Positions 43,108-51,490 of a stretch of 64,000 nt of DNA are shown piece by piece (within the stretch, counting starts at the first letter, position 1; every line of letters begins with the position of its first letter). Origin of the DNA: Streptomyces sp. NBC_01498 (GTDB lineage Bacteria; Actinomycetota; Actinomycetes; Streptomycetales; Streptomycetaceae); assembly GCF_036327775.1 (NCBI RefSeq), contig NZ_CP109598.1:4154001-4218000 (forward strand). Direction: 5' to 3'. Position numbers and translations under genes: made by a program. Below the pieces are notes generated by a model. That model was not told where the DNA came from. It made no database searches and worked only from the letters and a program-made list of their open reading frames with translations.

Positions 43108-43906
43108 CCCCACGCGCGTCGGGCGCCGTGGGCGACCGGGTGGACGGGCGCCGCACGGCTTACGCGACCGGCCGGCCCCCCGGGCAGGCGGGTACGCGAC
43201 CGGCCGGGCCGGGCGAGCGGCCCGGCGCGTGCGTCACCGGACGGGCGGCAGCTCACGGCGAACGCGACCGGGCGTCCCACCGGGTAAGCGGGTACGGGAT
43301 CGGGCAGGCTGCCGCGAACGCGACGGGACAACCGGCCCGGCGCGTGCGTCACCGGACGGGCGCGCAGGCGGGTACGGGCGGGCCCGGGGCGGCTCACCGC
43401 GTAGGCCGGCGGGTGGGCGCACCTCCGGGTGGGCAGCTCACCTCGTACGCGACCGGCCGGGCCGGGCGAGCGGCCCGGCGGGTGCGTCACCGGACGGGCG
43501 GCAGCTCACGGCGAACGCGACCGGGCGTCCCACCGGGCAGGCGGGTACGGGATCGGGCAGGCTGCCGCGAACGCGACGGGACAACCGGCCCGGCGCGTAC
43601 GTCACCGGGCGGGCGCGCAGGCGGGCCCGGGGCGGCCCACCGCGTAGGCCGGCGGGTGGGCGCACCTCCGGGTGGGCAGCTCACCTCGTACGCGACCGGG
43701 CAGGCGTGCAGCCCAGCGGGTGCCGCGATCGGCCAGGCGGGCGGCCCAACACCGTACGGGACCGGCCAGGCCGCCCACCGTGTAGGTCACCGACCGGGCC
43801 GCCCGCCGCCGGACGCACCGGCGACCGGGCGCCCCCGCGGCCCGCCCCGACGGGCGGGCCGTCCACGCGGCCCGCCCGGAAACGGCGCTCACGCGCCCAC
43901 GCGCCC
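43108..43906. repeat. Large tandem duplication of about 250 nt in a gene-free region
   Basis: Two near-identical copies lie head to tail at roughly 43192-43444 and 43445-43697. The phrase GCAGCTCACGGCGAACGCGA appears at 43248 and 43501, a 253-nt offset. GTAGGCCGGCGGGTGGG appears at 43401 and 43644, a 243-nt offset caused by a small deletion. Flanking sequence is decayed versions of the same CGACCGGGC / GGGTACG vocabulary. No frame is protein-like despite being open. The region separates two convergent genes. Confidence 0.8.
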
Positions 43907-45490
43907 TCAGCCGTCCGCGCCCTCGCGGCGGTGCGGCTTCGTGTCGCCCGGCGCACCGGGCGCCGGGACGGCGACGGCCGCCGCGAGCGCGTCCGAACCG
44001 TCGTCGTCGTTGTTGATCTTCTCCAGTACGGCGTCCCGCTCCGGGGTGTCCTCCGGCTTGAGGTAGCCGATCGCCACGTACAGGACGAGCGAGACGGCGA
44101 GCGGGATCGACACCTGGTACTGGAGCGGCACCCCGCCCTCCACGTTCCAGCTGATCGGGTAGTTGACCAGCCAGAAGGTGACCAGACCGACGCCCCAGCT
44201 GACCAGCGCGGCCGTCGGGCCGCTCCTGCGGAACCAGGGCAGCAGGCCGAGCATCAGCGGGATCGCGATCGGGCCCATCAGACCGGCCACCCACTTGATC
44301 ACGACGGTGATGATGTCGCCGAAGAAGGGCGAGTTGACCTGCGTCGCGACGGCCATCGACAGCCCGAGGAAGAGCAGCGTCGTCCAGCGGGCCGCCAGCA
44401 GCCCGGCCCGGGTGTCCCACTCCCGTACCCGGCGGGAGACGGCGGGCATGATGTCGCGGGTCACGACCGCCGCGATGGCGTTGGCGTCCGACGAGCACAT
44501 GGCCATCGTGTGCGAGAAGAAGCCGACGATGACCAGGCCCAACAGGCCGTGCGGCAGGAGCTGTTCGGCCATCAGCGCGTAACTGTCGGCCGGCACGTCC
44601 GTGTCGATGAGGACCGGCGCCACCCACATCGGGAAGAACAGCACCAGCGGCCAGAGCAGCCACAGCACGGCCGACAGCGCGCCGGAACGGGTGGCGGACG
44701 CGGCGGAGTCGGTCGCCATGTAGCGCTGCGCCTGGTTCCACATGCCGCCGTTGTACTCGAAGGTCTTGATGAACAGATACGCGATCAGGAAGACCATCAT
44801 GTACGGCCCGGCCAACGGCTCGGTGTGGCCCTGGAGTTCGGGCTCGTCCCAGACCTTCCACAGACTGCTGAAGCCGCCCAGCTCCGCCAGGACGGCGACC
44901 AGCATCGCGATACCGGCGACGAACTGGATGATGAACTGCCCCAGTTCGGTGAGCGCGTCGGCCCACAGCCCGCCGACGGTGCAGTAGACGGCGGTGACCG
45001 CGCCCGTGATCAGGATGCCCGTGTTGAGCGAGACACCGGTGAAGACGGACAACAGGGTGGCGATGGCCGCCCACTTGGCGCCGACGTCCACGATCTTCAG
45101 CAGCACGCCGGACCAGGCGAGGGCCTGCTGGGTGGGCAGGTTGTAACGGTTCTTCAGATACTCCAGCGGTGAGGAGACCCGCAGCCGCGAGCGCACCCGG
45201 TTGAGGCGGGGAGCGAAGAGTTTGGCGCCGATCGCGATGCCGATGGCGATGGGGAACGACCAGGTGACGTACGAGGTGACGCCGTAGGTGTACGCGATGG
45301 CGGCGTATCCGGTGAACATGACCGCGCTGTAGCCGGACATGTGGTGCGAGATCCCGGACAGCCACCAGGGCATCTTGCCGCCGGCCGTGAAGTAGTCGTG
45401 GACGTCGCCCACGCGCTTGTGGGACCAGACGCCGATCGCGACCATCACACCGAAGTATCCGATGAGCACGGTCCAGTCGAGACTGTTCAT
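43907..45490 (-). CDS. Sodium:solute symporter family protein
   Basis: This 527-residue protein has about 13 predicted helices. It shows SSS-family landmarks: MPWWLSGISHHMSGYSAVMFTG near the first helices, FAPRLNRVRSRLRVSSPLEYLKNRY, WADALTELGQFIIQF and CSSDANAIAAVVTRDIMP. It should import an organic solute with sodium; the substrate cannot be read from the sequence. The C-terminal 50 residues are a charged tail. ATG 45490 has GGAGGGG upstream. It converges on the ADP-ribosylglycohydrolase-like gene. Confidence 0.9.
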   Translation of the reverse strand: MNSLDWTVLIGYFGVMVAIGVWSHKRVGDVHDYFTAGGKMPWWLSGISHHMSGYSAVMFTGYAAIAYTYGVTSYVTWSFPIAIGIAIGAKLFAPRLNRVRSRLRVSSPLEYLKNRYNLPTQQALAWSGVLLKIVDVGAKWAAIATLLSVFTGVSLNTGILITGAVTAVYCTVGGLWADALTELGQFIIQFVAGIAMLVAVLAELGGFSSLWKVWDEPELQGHTEPLAGPYMMVFLIAYLFIKTFEYNGGMWNQAQRYMATDSAASATRSGALSAVLWLLWPLVLFFPMWVAPVLIDTDVPADSYALMAEQLLPHGLLGLVIVGFFSHTMAMCSSDANAIAAVVTRDIMPAVSRRVREWDTRAGLLAARWTTLLFLGLSMAVATQVNSPFFGDIITVVIKWVAGLMGPIAIPLMLGLLPWFRRSGPTAALVSWGVGLVTFWLVNYPISWNVEGGVPLQYQVSIPLAVSLVLYVAIGYLKPEDTPERDAVLEKINNDDDGSDALAAAVAVPAPGAPGDTKPHRREGADG

Positions 45491-46038
45491 GTGCCCCCTC
45501 CAGGGGTCCGCCTTGTGAACGTGGGGATGCTCTCCGTCAGTACGTCCGGTCAGCGGGGCCCCGTGCGGGAGCGGGGACTTGGGGGATTGAACCGCTATTC
45601 GCGAGGGCGGGTCAAGGGTTCCAGTGGTCATAGATGTGAACATGGATCAGAAAGCCGAACGATTTTGCCAGCTCTTGACCTTGTGGGGCGTTGTCGTGAA
45701 CGTGACGGGAACCACACGATGGGCGAGCGCTTCGTCAGAACGCCGTACGAACGCCGTACGAACGAGGACGGCACCGCCGACAGGAACGACCGCACGGGAT
45801 GCGGGTCCCGTGCGGCCGAGAGGGAGTTCGGGTGAACTGAGAGCGGGGCCCGGCCCGCCGAGGGCATGGCAGAGCCCCCTCGGCCGGGACGGCGGACAGG
45901 TCGAGAGGGCTCAATCCGATTGCGCTGCGGGGCAGTTGCGCCGAGCGGAGTCTTACGGTGCCGAGCTGGGGTGTGTCCAGCTGTGGTGTGTCCAGCTGTG
46001 ATGTGCCGAGCTGCGGCGGGTGGGGGTGGGCGGGCGGC
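45491..46038. other. Gene-free region with promoter-like and tandem elements
   Basis: The part from 45600 to 45760 is AT-richer and includes TTGACC and a doubled ACGCCGTACGA phrase (about 45740-45762). A 15-nt tandem repeat occupies 45957-46016. The symporter promoter must lie in the first 100 nt. No gene was recognised. Confidence 0.45.
45957..46016. repeat. 15-nt tandem repeat, four copies
   Basis: Units GGTGCCGAGCTGGGG, TGTGTCCAGCTGTGG, TGTGTCCAGCTGTGA and TGTGCCGAGCTGCGG follow one another exactly, each centred on CAGCTG or GAGCTG. It ends 22 nt beyond the stop of the minus-strand DUF397 gene, so it lies in that gene's 3' region. Confidence 0.75.
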
Positions 46039-46248
46039 TCAGCCGAGGTGGAAGGCGCCCTGGTTCATCTCACGCACGAACGTGTTCCACGATCCCGGGA
46101 CGAAGGTGATCGACGGGCCCTGCGGGGCCTTGGAGTCCCGCACGGCGACGGCCCGCACGACGGGAGACCTGACCTCGACGCACGCGCCGTTTCCGCCGGA
46201 GTACGAGGACTTGGTCCAGGTGTCCGTGGCGCCCTGAATAATTGCCAT
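46039..46248 (-). CDS. DUF397 protein, Scr2-type partner of an XRE regulator
   Basis: This 69-residue protein shows the standard DUF397 order: TWTKSSYSGGNGACVEV, then AVAVRDSKAPQGPSITF and a terminal WNTFVREMNQGAF. In Streptomyces such proteins are partners of DUF5753-containing XRE regulators. The Scr1/Scr2 pair of S. coelicolor (SCO4441/SCO4442) stimulates antibiotic production and has been described as toxin/antitoxin-like. Here the DUF397 gene lies 197 nt downstream of its XRE gene on the same strand. ATG 46248 is chosen; an upstream extension is possible. Confidence 0.88.
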   Translation of the reverse strand: MAIIQGATDTWTKSSYSGGNGACVEVRSPVVRAVAVRDSKAPQGPSITFVPGSWNTFVREMNQGAFHLG

Positions 46249-46445
46249 GTTCGGTTCGCTCCGATTCAGCAAGTGGTGTCACAACGCGCCAACATCTCGC
46301 TGGCATGATCGACGCTACTATCCGGAATCGTTGTGTGGGGTCGCCATTCACTCGACCGGATGGAATTACCCGGTGAACTCTTCCTCCATCGGTCCACCGG
46401 GTGTATTCTCTCGCCCCCGCCCTGTCCCGCCACTGCTGAACTGCC

Positions 46446-47303
46446 TTAGCGGGCATACTCCTTGGCGATCTCCGCGATGAACTCGCGCGTCTGTTCCGCA
46501 TTCAGTGCCTGCGCCCGCAGGTGTTCGTACATCACGCTGTACTTCTGGACGTCGTTCGCCTTCTCCAGATAAAGATCGCTCGTGACGCCCTCGATGTAGA
46601 CCACGCTGGAATCCGTGGCCTCGGGGAATTCGAGAATCGCGTAATGCCCGCTGATCCCCGGATGGGCGCCCATCCCGAACGGCAGCACCTGCACCGTCAC
46701 ATGGGGCAGCTGCGACAGCTCGACCAGGTGCTCCAGCTGCTCCCGCATCAGCACCTTGCCGCCGACCACCCGGCGCAGCGCGGACTCGTCGATCACGGCC
46801 CACAGCCGCAGCGGCTGATCGGGCGTGTTGACCCGCTCCTGGCGGCGTACCCGTACGCTGACGCGCTTGTCGACGTCCGCCGGCGAGGACTCCGGCAGCG
46901 CGCCGGTGATCAGCGCCTCCGCGTACCCGCGCGTCTGGAGCAGACCGGGCACCACCTGCGGCTCGTACACCCGCAGCGAGGCCGCGTCCGTCTCCAGACC
47001 GATGTAGACGCTGTACGGGATGTCGCCGAAGGCGTGCCACCAGCCCTGCTGGCGCGAGTCCTTGGCCATCTGCATCAGCGATTCGACGAGACGGGCGTCC
47101 TCGACCTCGTACACCCCGCACAGATCGCGGACGTCGCGCTGGCTGATGGAACGGCGGCCGTTCTCCAGCCGGCTGATCTTCGACTGGGAGACCAGCAGAC
47201 GCTCCGCCACCTCCTCCGCCGTCATGCCTTTGAGTTCTCGGAGCCGGCGCAGCTCCTGGCCCAATCGGCGTCGCCTGACGGTGGGATTGACACTGGACGC
47301 CAC
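46446..47303 (-). CDS. XRE-family regulator with DUF5753 domain, Scr1-type
   Basis: This 285-residue protein has an N-terminal Cro/CI helix-turn-helix (about 13-68: LGQELRRLRELKGMTAEEVA, VSQSKISRLENGRRSISQRD). A DUF5753 domain follows (about 95-280: EPQVVPGLLQTRGYAEALI, LPFGMGAHPGISGHYAILEF, VVYIEGVTSDLYLEK). The architecture and the DUF397 partner match S. coelicolor Scr1. The neighbouring GPP34 and D-Ala-D-Ala carboxypeptidase genes also fit what I recall of that locus. GTG 47303 has GGAGGT upstream. Confidence 0.9.
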   Translation of the reverse strand: MASSVNPTVRRRRLGQELRRLRELKGMTAEEVAERLLVSQSKISRLENGRRSISQRDVRDLCGVYEVEDARLVESLMQMAKDSRQQGWWHAFGDIPYSVYIGLETDAASLRVYEPQVVPGLLQTRGYAEALITGALPESSPADVDKRVSVRVRRQERVNTPDQPLRLWAVIDESALRRVVGGKVLMREQLEHLVELSQLPHVTVQVLPFGMGAHPGISGHYAILEFPEATDSSVVYIEGVTSDLYLEKANDVQKYSVMYEHLRAQALNAEQTREFIAEIAKEYAR

Positions 47304-47681
47304 GGAAACGGCACCTCCTGCTGAGTAACTGCGTAGCTCTGAGTGTCTACGTCTCAGCAGACTGCCACCAATGGGCCGGGTCGCGCTGGAAAACGGCCAC
47401 AGAGAGAGAAGCCCGGACGGCAAGTGGACACGCGGCAACCCGATTTGGTATTCGGGCGCGCCGCGACGCGCGGGGCAGGCCGTCTCAACGGCCTGCCCCG
47501 CGCGCCCTTTTGCGGCTCCCGAACGGGTCTCCGGGGACGTCCGGCGCGGCGGATGTCGCACACCCGCGCGCCTCACGGTCCGTCTTTTCTCGCCGAGTTC
47601 GCCGAGTCCGGTGGGTCCGGCGAGCGCGCCGCTCGTCGTACCCGCTGCCTTCCTCGGTGTCGTACCCGGTGTCGTGCGCCC
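47304..47681. other. Intergenic region with a strong terminator
   Basis: The first 100 nt upstream of the XRE gene contain its promoter, with short AGTGTCTACGTCTCAGC phrases. The terminator at 47468-47503 separates it from the GPP34 gene. The remainder has no coding pattern. Confidence 0.5.
47468..47503. terminator. Perfect 16-bp hairpin terminator with T tract
   Basis: GCGCGGGGCAGGCCGT (47468-47483) pairs perfectly with ACGGCCTGCCCCGCGC (47488-47503) around a CTCA loop. It is followed on the plus strand by GCCCTTTT. Its position suggests it stops minus-strand transcripts from the GPP34 gene before they reach the XRE gene. Confidence 0.85.
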
Positions 47682-48401
47682 TCAGTGCGCCGCCGCGCGG
47701 GCCATGCTTCCGCGCTGCGGCTGCATCGGTACGGCCGGCGGTCGGCCTCCCGGTGCGGGATTACGGCGCGGCTGCGCGGCCACACCGTTCTGGACGTCCA
47801 TCACGGCGTGCGCCACGAGGCCGCCCATCGGGTCGTGCCTGATCAGGTCCCGGAGCCGGGAGCGCGACGAGCGCCCCTCGTTACCGGGGTAAAGGTGCTT
47901 GCCCAGACCGACCGCGTGGGCCAGTGCGGCGAGCGCCGCGGTCCGCGGGTCCGGCGGTACACCGGTGCGGATCGCACTGTCCAGCCGTGACCTGATGTCG
48001 CGGCTGATCGCCGTCTCCGCAGCCTGGTAGCGCGTCGTCGGCAGTACTCCGCACATCTGGCCCTCGACGGCATGAACCATGCCGCACCGTTCCAGATGCG
48101 AGAGGTAAATCTGGCGCAGCCCCAGTCGGGGCCCGCCGATCCAGTGAACCGCGCGGACCGGACTGCCACGTCTGCGCAGCAGTTCCAGCGCGGAGTCCAA
48201 GGTCGGATCTCCGGTCGGCCGTGGCATCACCACGGCGATACGATCCCCGTCAGGGGCTATCCGTCCTGCCAGAGCCAGCTCCACTAGCTGTGCTCCGGCC
48301 AGGCCGAGGTCGAGCGACTGCGGCTGCGCTGTGGTACCCGTGGCCGGGTCCAGAGCGAGCAGCAGAAGCTCCTCCGGAATTGTTCTGCGGCTCCTGCCCA
48401 T
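47682..48401 (-). CDS. GPP34 (GOLPH3/Vps74-like) domain protein
   Basis: This 239-residue protein starts with the GPP34 hallmark RRTIPEELLLLALDPATG and continues with LDLGLAGAQLVELALAGRI. This is the helical lipid-binding fold that in eukaryotes binds PI4P and glycosyltransferases at the Golgi. Bacterial members are common in Streptomyces, of unknown function, and may bind membrane lipids. ATG 48401 has GGAGG seven nt upstream. Confidence 0.87.
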   Translation of the reverse strand: MGRSRRTIPEELLLLALDPATGTTAQPQSLDLGLAGAQLVELALAGRIAPDGDRIAVVMPRPTGDPTLDSALELLRRRGSPVRAVHWIGGPRLGLRQIYLSHLERCGMVHAVEGQMCGVLPTTRYQAAETAISRDIRSRLDSAIRTGVPPDPRTAALAALAHAVGLGKHLYPGNEGRSSRSRLRDLIRHDPMGGLVAHAVMDVQNGVAAQPRRNPAPGGRPPAVPMQPQRGSMARAAAH

Positions 48402-48614
48402 CCATGCCTCCCCGCGTGGATGAATGACAGGGTGACCCCTCTCACATTGGTCTGTCGAGGGTGCCTGGACGCTTTGTGCGGGAACCGTTATGTATGTCGT
48501 TCTCGTCTTGGGCTCGGGCTGTGGTTTCACACAGGACACTGATAATCAGTTCGGAGAGTGCGGCGGCGGAGCGCGAGACACGCCGCACACGCCGTACACG
48601 CAAGAGGAGGCACG

Positions 48615-51263
48615 GTGGCGGGCGAGTCCCCCGACAAGTCGGAGCAGCGGAAGTCGTCGGGGGAGGCGGCTCGGCAACAGGATCCGAGGTTCGCGGTCTT
48701 CCGTGAGTCGGCCGCCGTCCGGGAGACGGGCACCCGTGAGGAGGCCACCACGGCCGGGGAGGCGGAACGGGGCGGCGCCGGTACCGAAAGGAAAGACGTC
48801 GGGCAGGGGGCGAAAGGTTCCCCGCCGGCCCCGGAGGTCGCCGGCGACCGGGCGACGGCCGTTTTCTCGGTCCGGGGGGTCGCGGACGGTTCCGGGGGCG
48901 CGGAGCCCGCAGACGAGCCCCTGACGGCTTCTGAGGGGCCTTCAGCGGCGGAGCCGGAAGCGGAATCCGTCGAGGAGCCCGTACGGCCCGACGGAGACCG
49001 TGCCGGATCCGGCGCCCGATCCGCCGCCGCGCCGGCCGACGAGGACCCGGAGCGCGACAGCGGGACCGAACTGGAATCCACGACCGAACCCGCGTCCGAG
49101 GCTGCGTCCGCATCTGCGACCGAGTCCGAGCCGAAGGCCGGGGCGGGGGCAGCGAGCGAGGCCGGGTCGGACGCGGACGCGTCGGACGGTGGGTCCGGGA
49201 CGCCTTCGGCGGCCGGTACGGCGGACGCCGAGCCCGAGCCGGACGCCGAGCCCGGCGTCGACCGGAGGACGGCCGTGTTCAGGACTGTGAACTCCGGGTC
49301 GCCGAAGCCGGAGGCCGCGCCGCCGTCGGACGAGACGCCCGACGAGGCCACACCCGCGTCCGGGTCCGGAACCGACAAGGCGACCGGGCCGGACGCCGAG
49401 CCCGGTGTCGACCGGAGGACGGCCGTGTTCAGGACTGTGAACTCCGGGTCGCCGAAGCCGGAGGCCGCGCCGCCGTCGGACGAGACGCCCGACGAGGCCG
49501 CCGTATCGGAGACCGGTACGTCGGACGCCGAGCCCGAACCCGACCCCAGGGCCACCCCGCCCGCCGAGGCCGACGCCGCGCCCGGCCCGAAGCCCGAGCC
49601 CCGCGCGGAAACCGCCCCCGGCACCGCCCCCGACCCCGAGCCGGAAACCGGCGCCGCGTCCGAGACCGGTATTGACCGGAAGACCGCCGTCCTCCGGACC
49701 GTCGAGCGGCCGAGCGTCGACCAGCCCACGGCCATGCTCAAGCTCCCGTCGCCGCCCGCGCCCGCTTCCCCGCCCGCGCCCGCTTCCGCCCCCGACGGGC
49801 CGTCCGCGCCCGCCGCGAAGCCGGACGCCGCCGCCGAACGCGCCAGCACCTTCGTGCCCCTCCGGTCGGACGAGGCACGCCCCGCCCCGGACCGGCCCGC
49901 CGCCCGCGCGTCCGCACCCGCCTCCGGCACCGGAACGGGTGTCGCCGAGGCCGAGCGCACCCGGCAGCAGCCCATGCCGCCGCTGCCGCCGCTCGATCTG
50001 CTCGCCGAGCTGACGAACAAGCCGGCCCCGCCCGAGACCCCCACCCGCACCGTCGTCCGCCGGATCAAGATCTGGACGCCCCTGGTCCTTCTCCTGCTGA
50101 TCGTCTTTGCGGTCGTACAGATCGCGCGCCCGCTCCCGACGACGTCGCTGAACCTCACGGCGAAGCCGACGTACACCTTCGAGGGCGACAAGCCCGCGCT
50201 GCCGTGGCCCGGCGAGGGCCAGGGCTTCATGGCGGCCACCGGACTCGGCACCGTCGGCTCGTTCGGCGAGCAGAAGGCCGTACCGATCGGCAGTGTGGCC
50301 AAGGCCATGACGGCGTACGTGGTCCTCAAGGACAAGCCGCTGAAGCGGGGCGACAAGGGCGCGAAGATCAAGGTCGACGCCAAGGCCGAGGAGGACGGCG
50401 GGCTCGACGCGCAGGGCGAGTCGACGCTCAACACGGTGGAGGAGGGCGACACCCTCACCCAGTACGACGCGCTGGCCGCCCTGATGATCCCGTCCGCGAA
50501 CAACATCGCGCGGCTGCTGGCCCGTTGGAACACCGGCGGCTCGGAGGAGGAGTTCGTCAAGAAGATGAACGCCGCCGCCGCCGAGCTGGGCATGAAGAAC
50601 ACGGAGTACACGGACCCGTCCGGTCTCGACGCCACGACCGTGAGCTCCGCCGAGGACCAGGTGAAGCTCGGCCAGAAGCTCGTCGAGATCCCGGCTCTGA
50701 TGGACATCACCAAACTGCCCGAGTGGACGGACCCGTCCGGCAAGACCTGGCGTAACTACAACACCCTCGTCCCGTACGACGGCGCGCTCGGCATCAAGAC
50801 CGGCTCCACCACCAAGGCCGGCGGCAATCTCCTCTTCGCCGCGCACAAGATGGTCGGCGACACCGACCAGCTGATCGTCGGCGCGGTCCTCGGCCAGCAC
50901 AAGTCGCCGATCATCGACACCGTCAACGCGGTGAGCAAGGACGTCATGCGTGCGACGCAGGACGAGTTGGAGGGCGCGACCATAGTGAAGAAGGGCCAGG
51001 TCGTCGGCGAGGTCGACAACGGTATGGGCACCACGGCGCCGGTCGTCGCGACCGAGGACGTGAAGGCTGTCGGCTGGTCGGGCCTGACCGTACGGCTCGA
51101 ACTGTCCGACGACGGGAAGCCCGTGGCGCAGTCCGCAGCCGCCGGAACACACGTCGGCACGCTGACCGTGGGCGAGGGCCGGAGCCAGGTGAAGGTGGCC
51201 GTGGCGCTCCAGGGCGACCTGGCCGAGCCGACGTTCGGCGCCAAGCTGACGCGCGTCGGCTGA
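48615..51263 (+). CDS. D-alanyl-D-alanine carboxypeptidase with long disordered N-terminus
   Basis: This 882-residue protein has three parts. Residues 1-480 are acidic, Ala/Pro/Glu-rich and cytoplasmic, with reiterated D-RRTAVFRTV and DRKTAVLRTV phrases. One transmembrane helix lies at about 486-506 (IWTPLVLLLLIVFAVVQIA). The rest is an extracellular peptidase S11 domain with S560-V-A-K563, S627-A-N629 and K728-T-G. These are the three penicillin-binding motifs, all intact, so it should trim D-Ala from peptidoglycan stem peptides. GTG 48615 has GAGGAGG upstream. The DNA for the N-terminal part contains a 112-nt near-perfect duplication. Confidence 0.9.
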   Translation: MAGESPDKSEQRKSSGEAARQQDPRFAVFRESAAVRETGTREEATTAGEAERGGAGTERKDVGQGAKGSPPAPEVAGDRATAVFSVRGVADGSGGAEPADEPLTASEGPSAAEPEAESVEEPVRPDGDRAGSGARSAAAPADEDPERDSGTELESTTEPASEAASASATESEPKAGAGAASEAGSDADASDGGSGTPSAAGTADAEPEPDAEPGVDRRTAVFRTVNSGSPKPEAAPPSDETPDEATPASGSGTDKATGPDAEPGVDRRTAVFRTVNSGSPKPEAAPPSDETPDEAAVSETGTSDAEPEPDPRATPPAEADAAPGPKPEPRAETAPGTAPDPEPETGAASETGIDRKTAVLRTVERPSVDQPTAMLKLPSPPAPASPPAPASAPDGPSAPAAKPDAAAERASTFVPLRSDEARPAPDRPAARASAPASGTGTGVAEAERTRQQPMPPLPPLDLLAELTNKPAPPETPTRTVVRRIKIWTPLVLLLLIVFAVVQIARPLPTTSLNLTAKPTYTFEGDKPALPWPGEGQGFMAATGLGTVGSFGEQKAVPIGSVAKAMTAYVVLKDKPLKRGDKGAKIKVDAKAEEDGGLDAQGESTLNTVEEGDTLTQYDALAALMIPSANNIARLLARWNTGGSEEEFVKKMNAAAAELGMKNTEYTDPSGLDATTVSSAEDQVKLGQKLVEIPALMDITKLPEWTDPSGKTWRNYNTLVPYDGALGIKTGSTTKAGGNLLFAAHKMVGDTDQLIVGAVLGQHKSPIIDTVNAVSKDVMRATQDELEGATIVKKGQVVGEVDNGMGTTAPVVATEDVKAVGWSGLTVRLELSDDGKPVAQSAAAGTHVGTLTVGEGRSQVKVAVALQGDLAEPTFGAKLTRVG
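49238..49499 (+). repeat. 112-nt direct repeat within the carboxypeptidase gene
   Basis: 49238-49349 and 49388-49499 are identical except for one C/T difference. The 150-nt offset is in frame and duplicates 50 residues including RRTAVFRTVNSGSPKPEAA. Confidence 0.9.
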
Positions 51264-51490
51264 CCGGCCCCGGCTGAGCCAGTCGGCCGATCGTGTCCCA
51301 CGACCGCGTGGGAGGGCGCCGCGAACGGCGCCCTCCCCGCCCCCGGCCGCGTGCTAGCGTCCGAGAAAAGTCAGCCAGGACAGGGCCGGGGCAACCTGGG
51401 ACGCGGGGACGGCGTCCTTACGTCTCCGGGGCCCGACGGGCCGGGGGAGGGCCGGCACACCGGGCTGACGGTGAGACGGGGAGAGTCGCA

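Noticed and set aside
43108..43906. Long open frames through the 250-nt tandem repeats
   Set aside because: All frames on both strands are open simply because stop codons are rare in this composition. The translations are Arg/Gly/Pro repeats without family features or ribosome binding sites.
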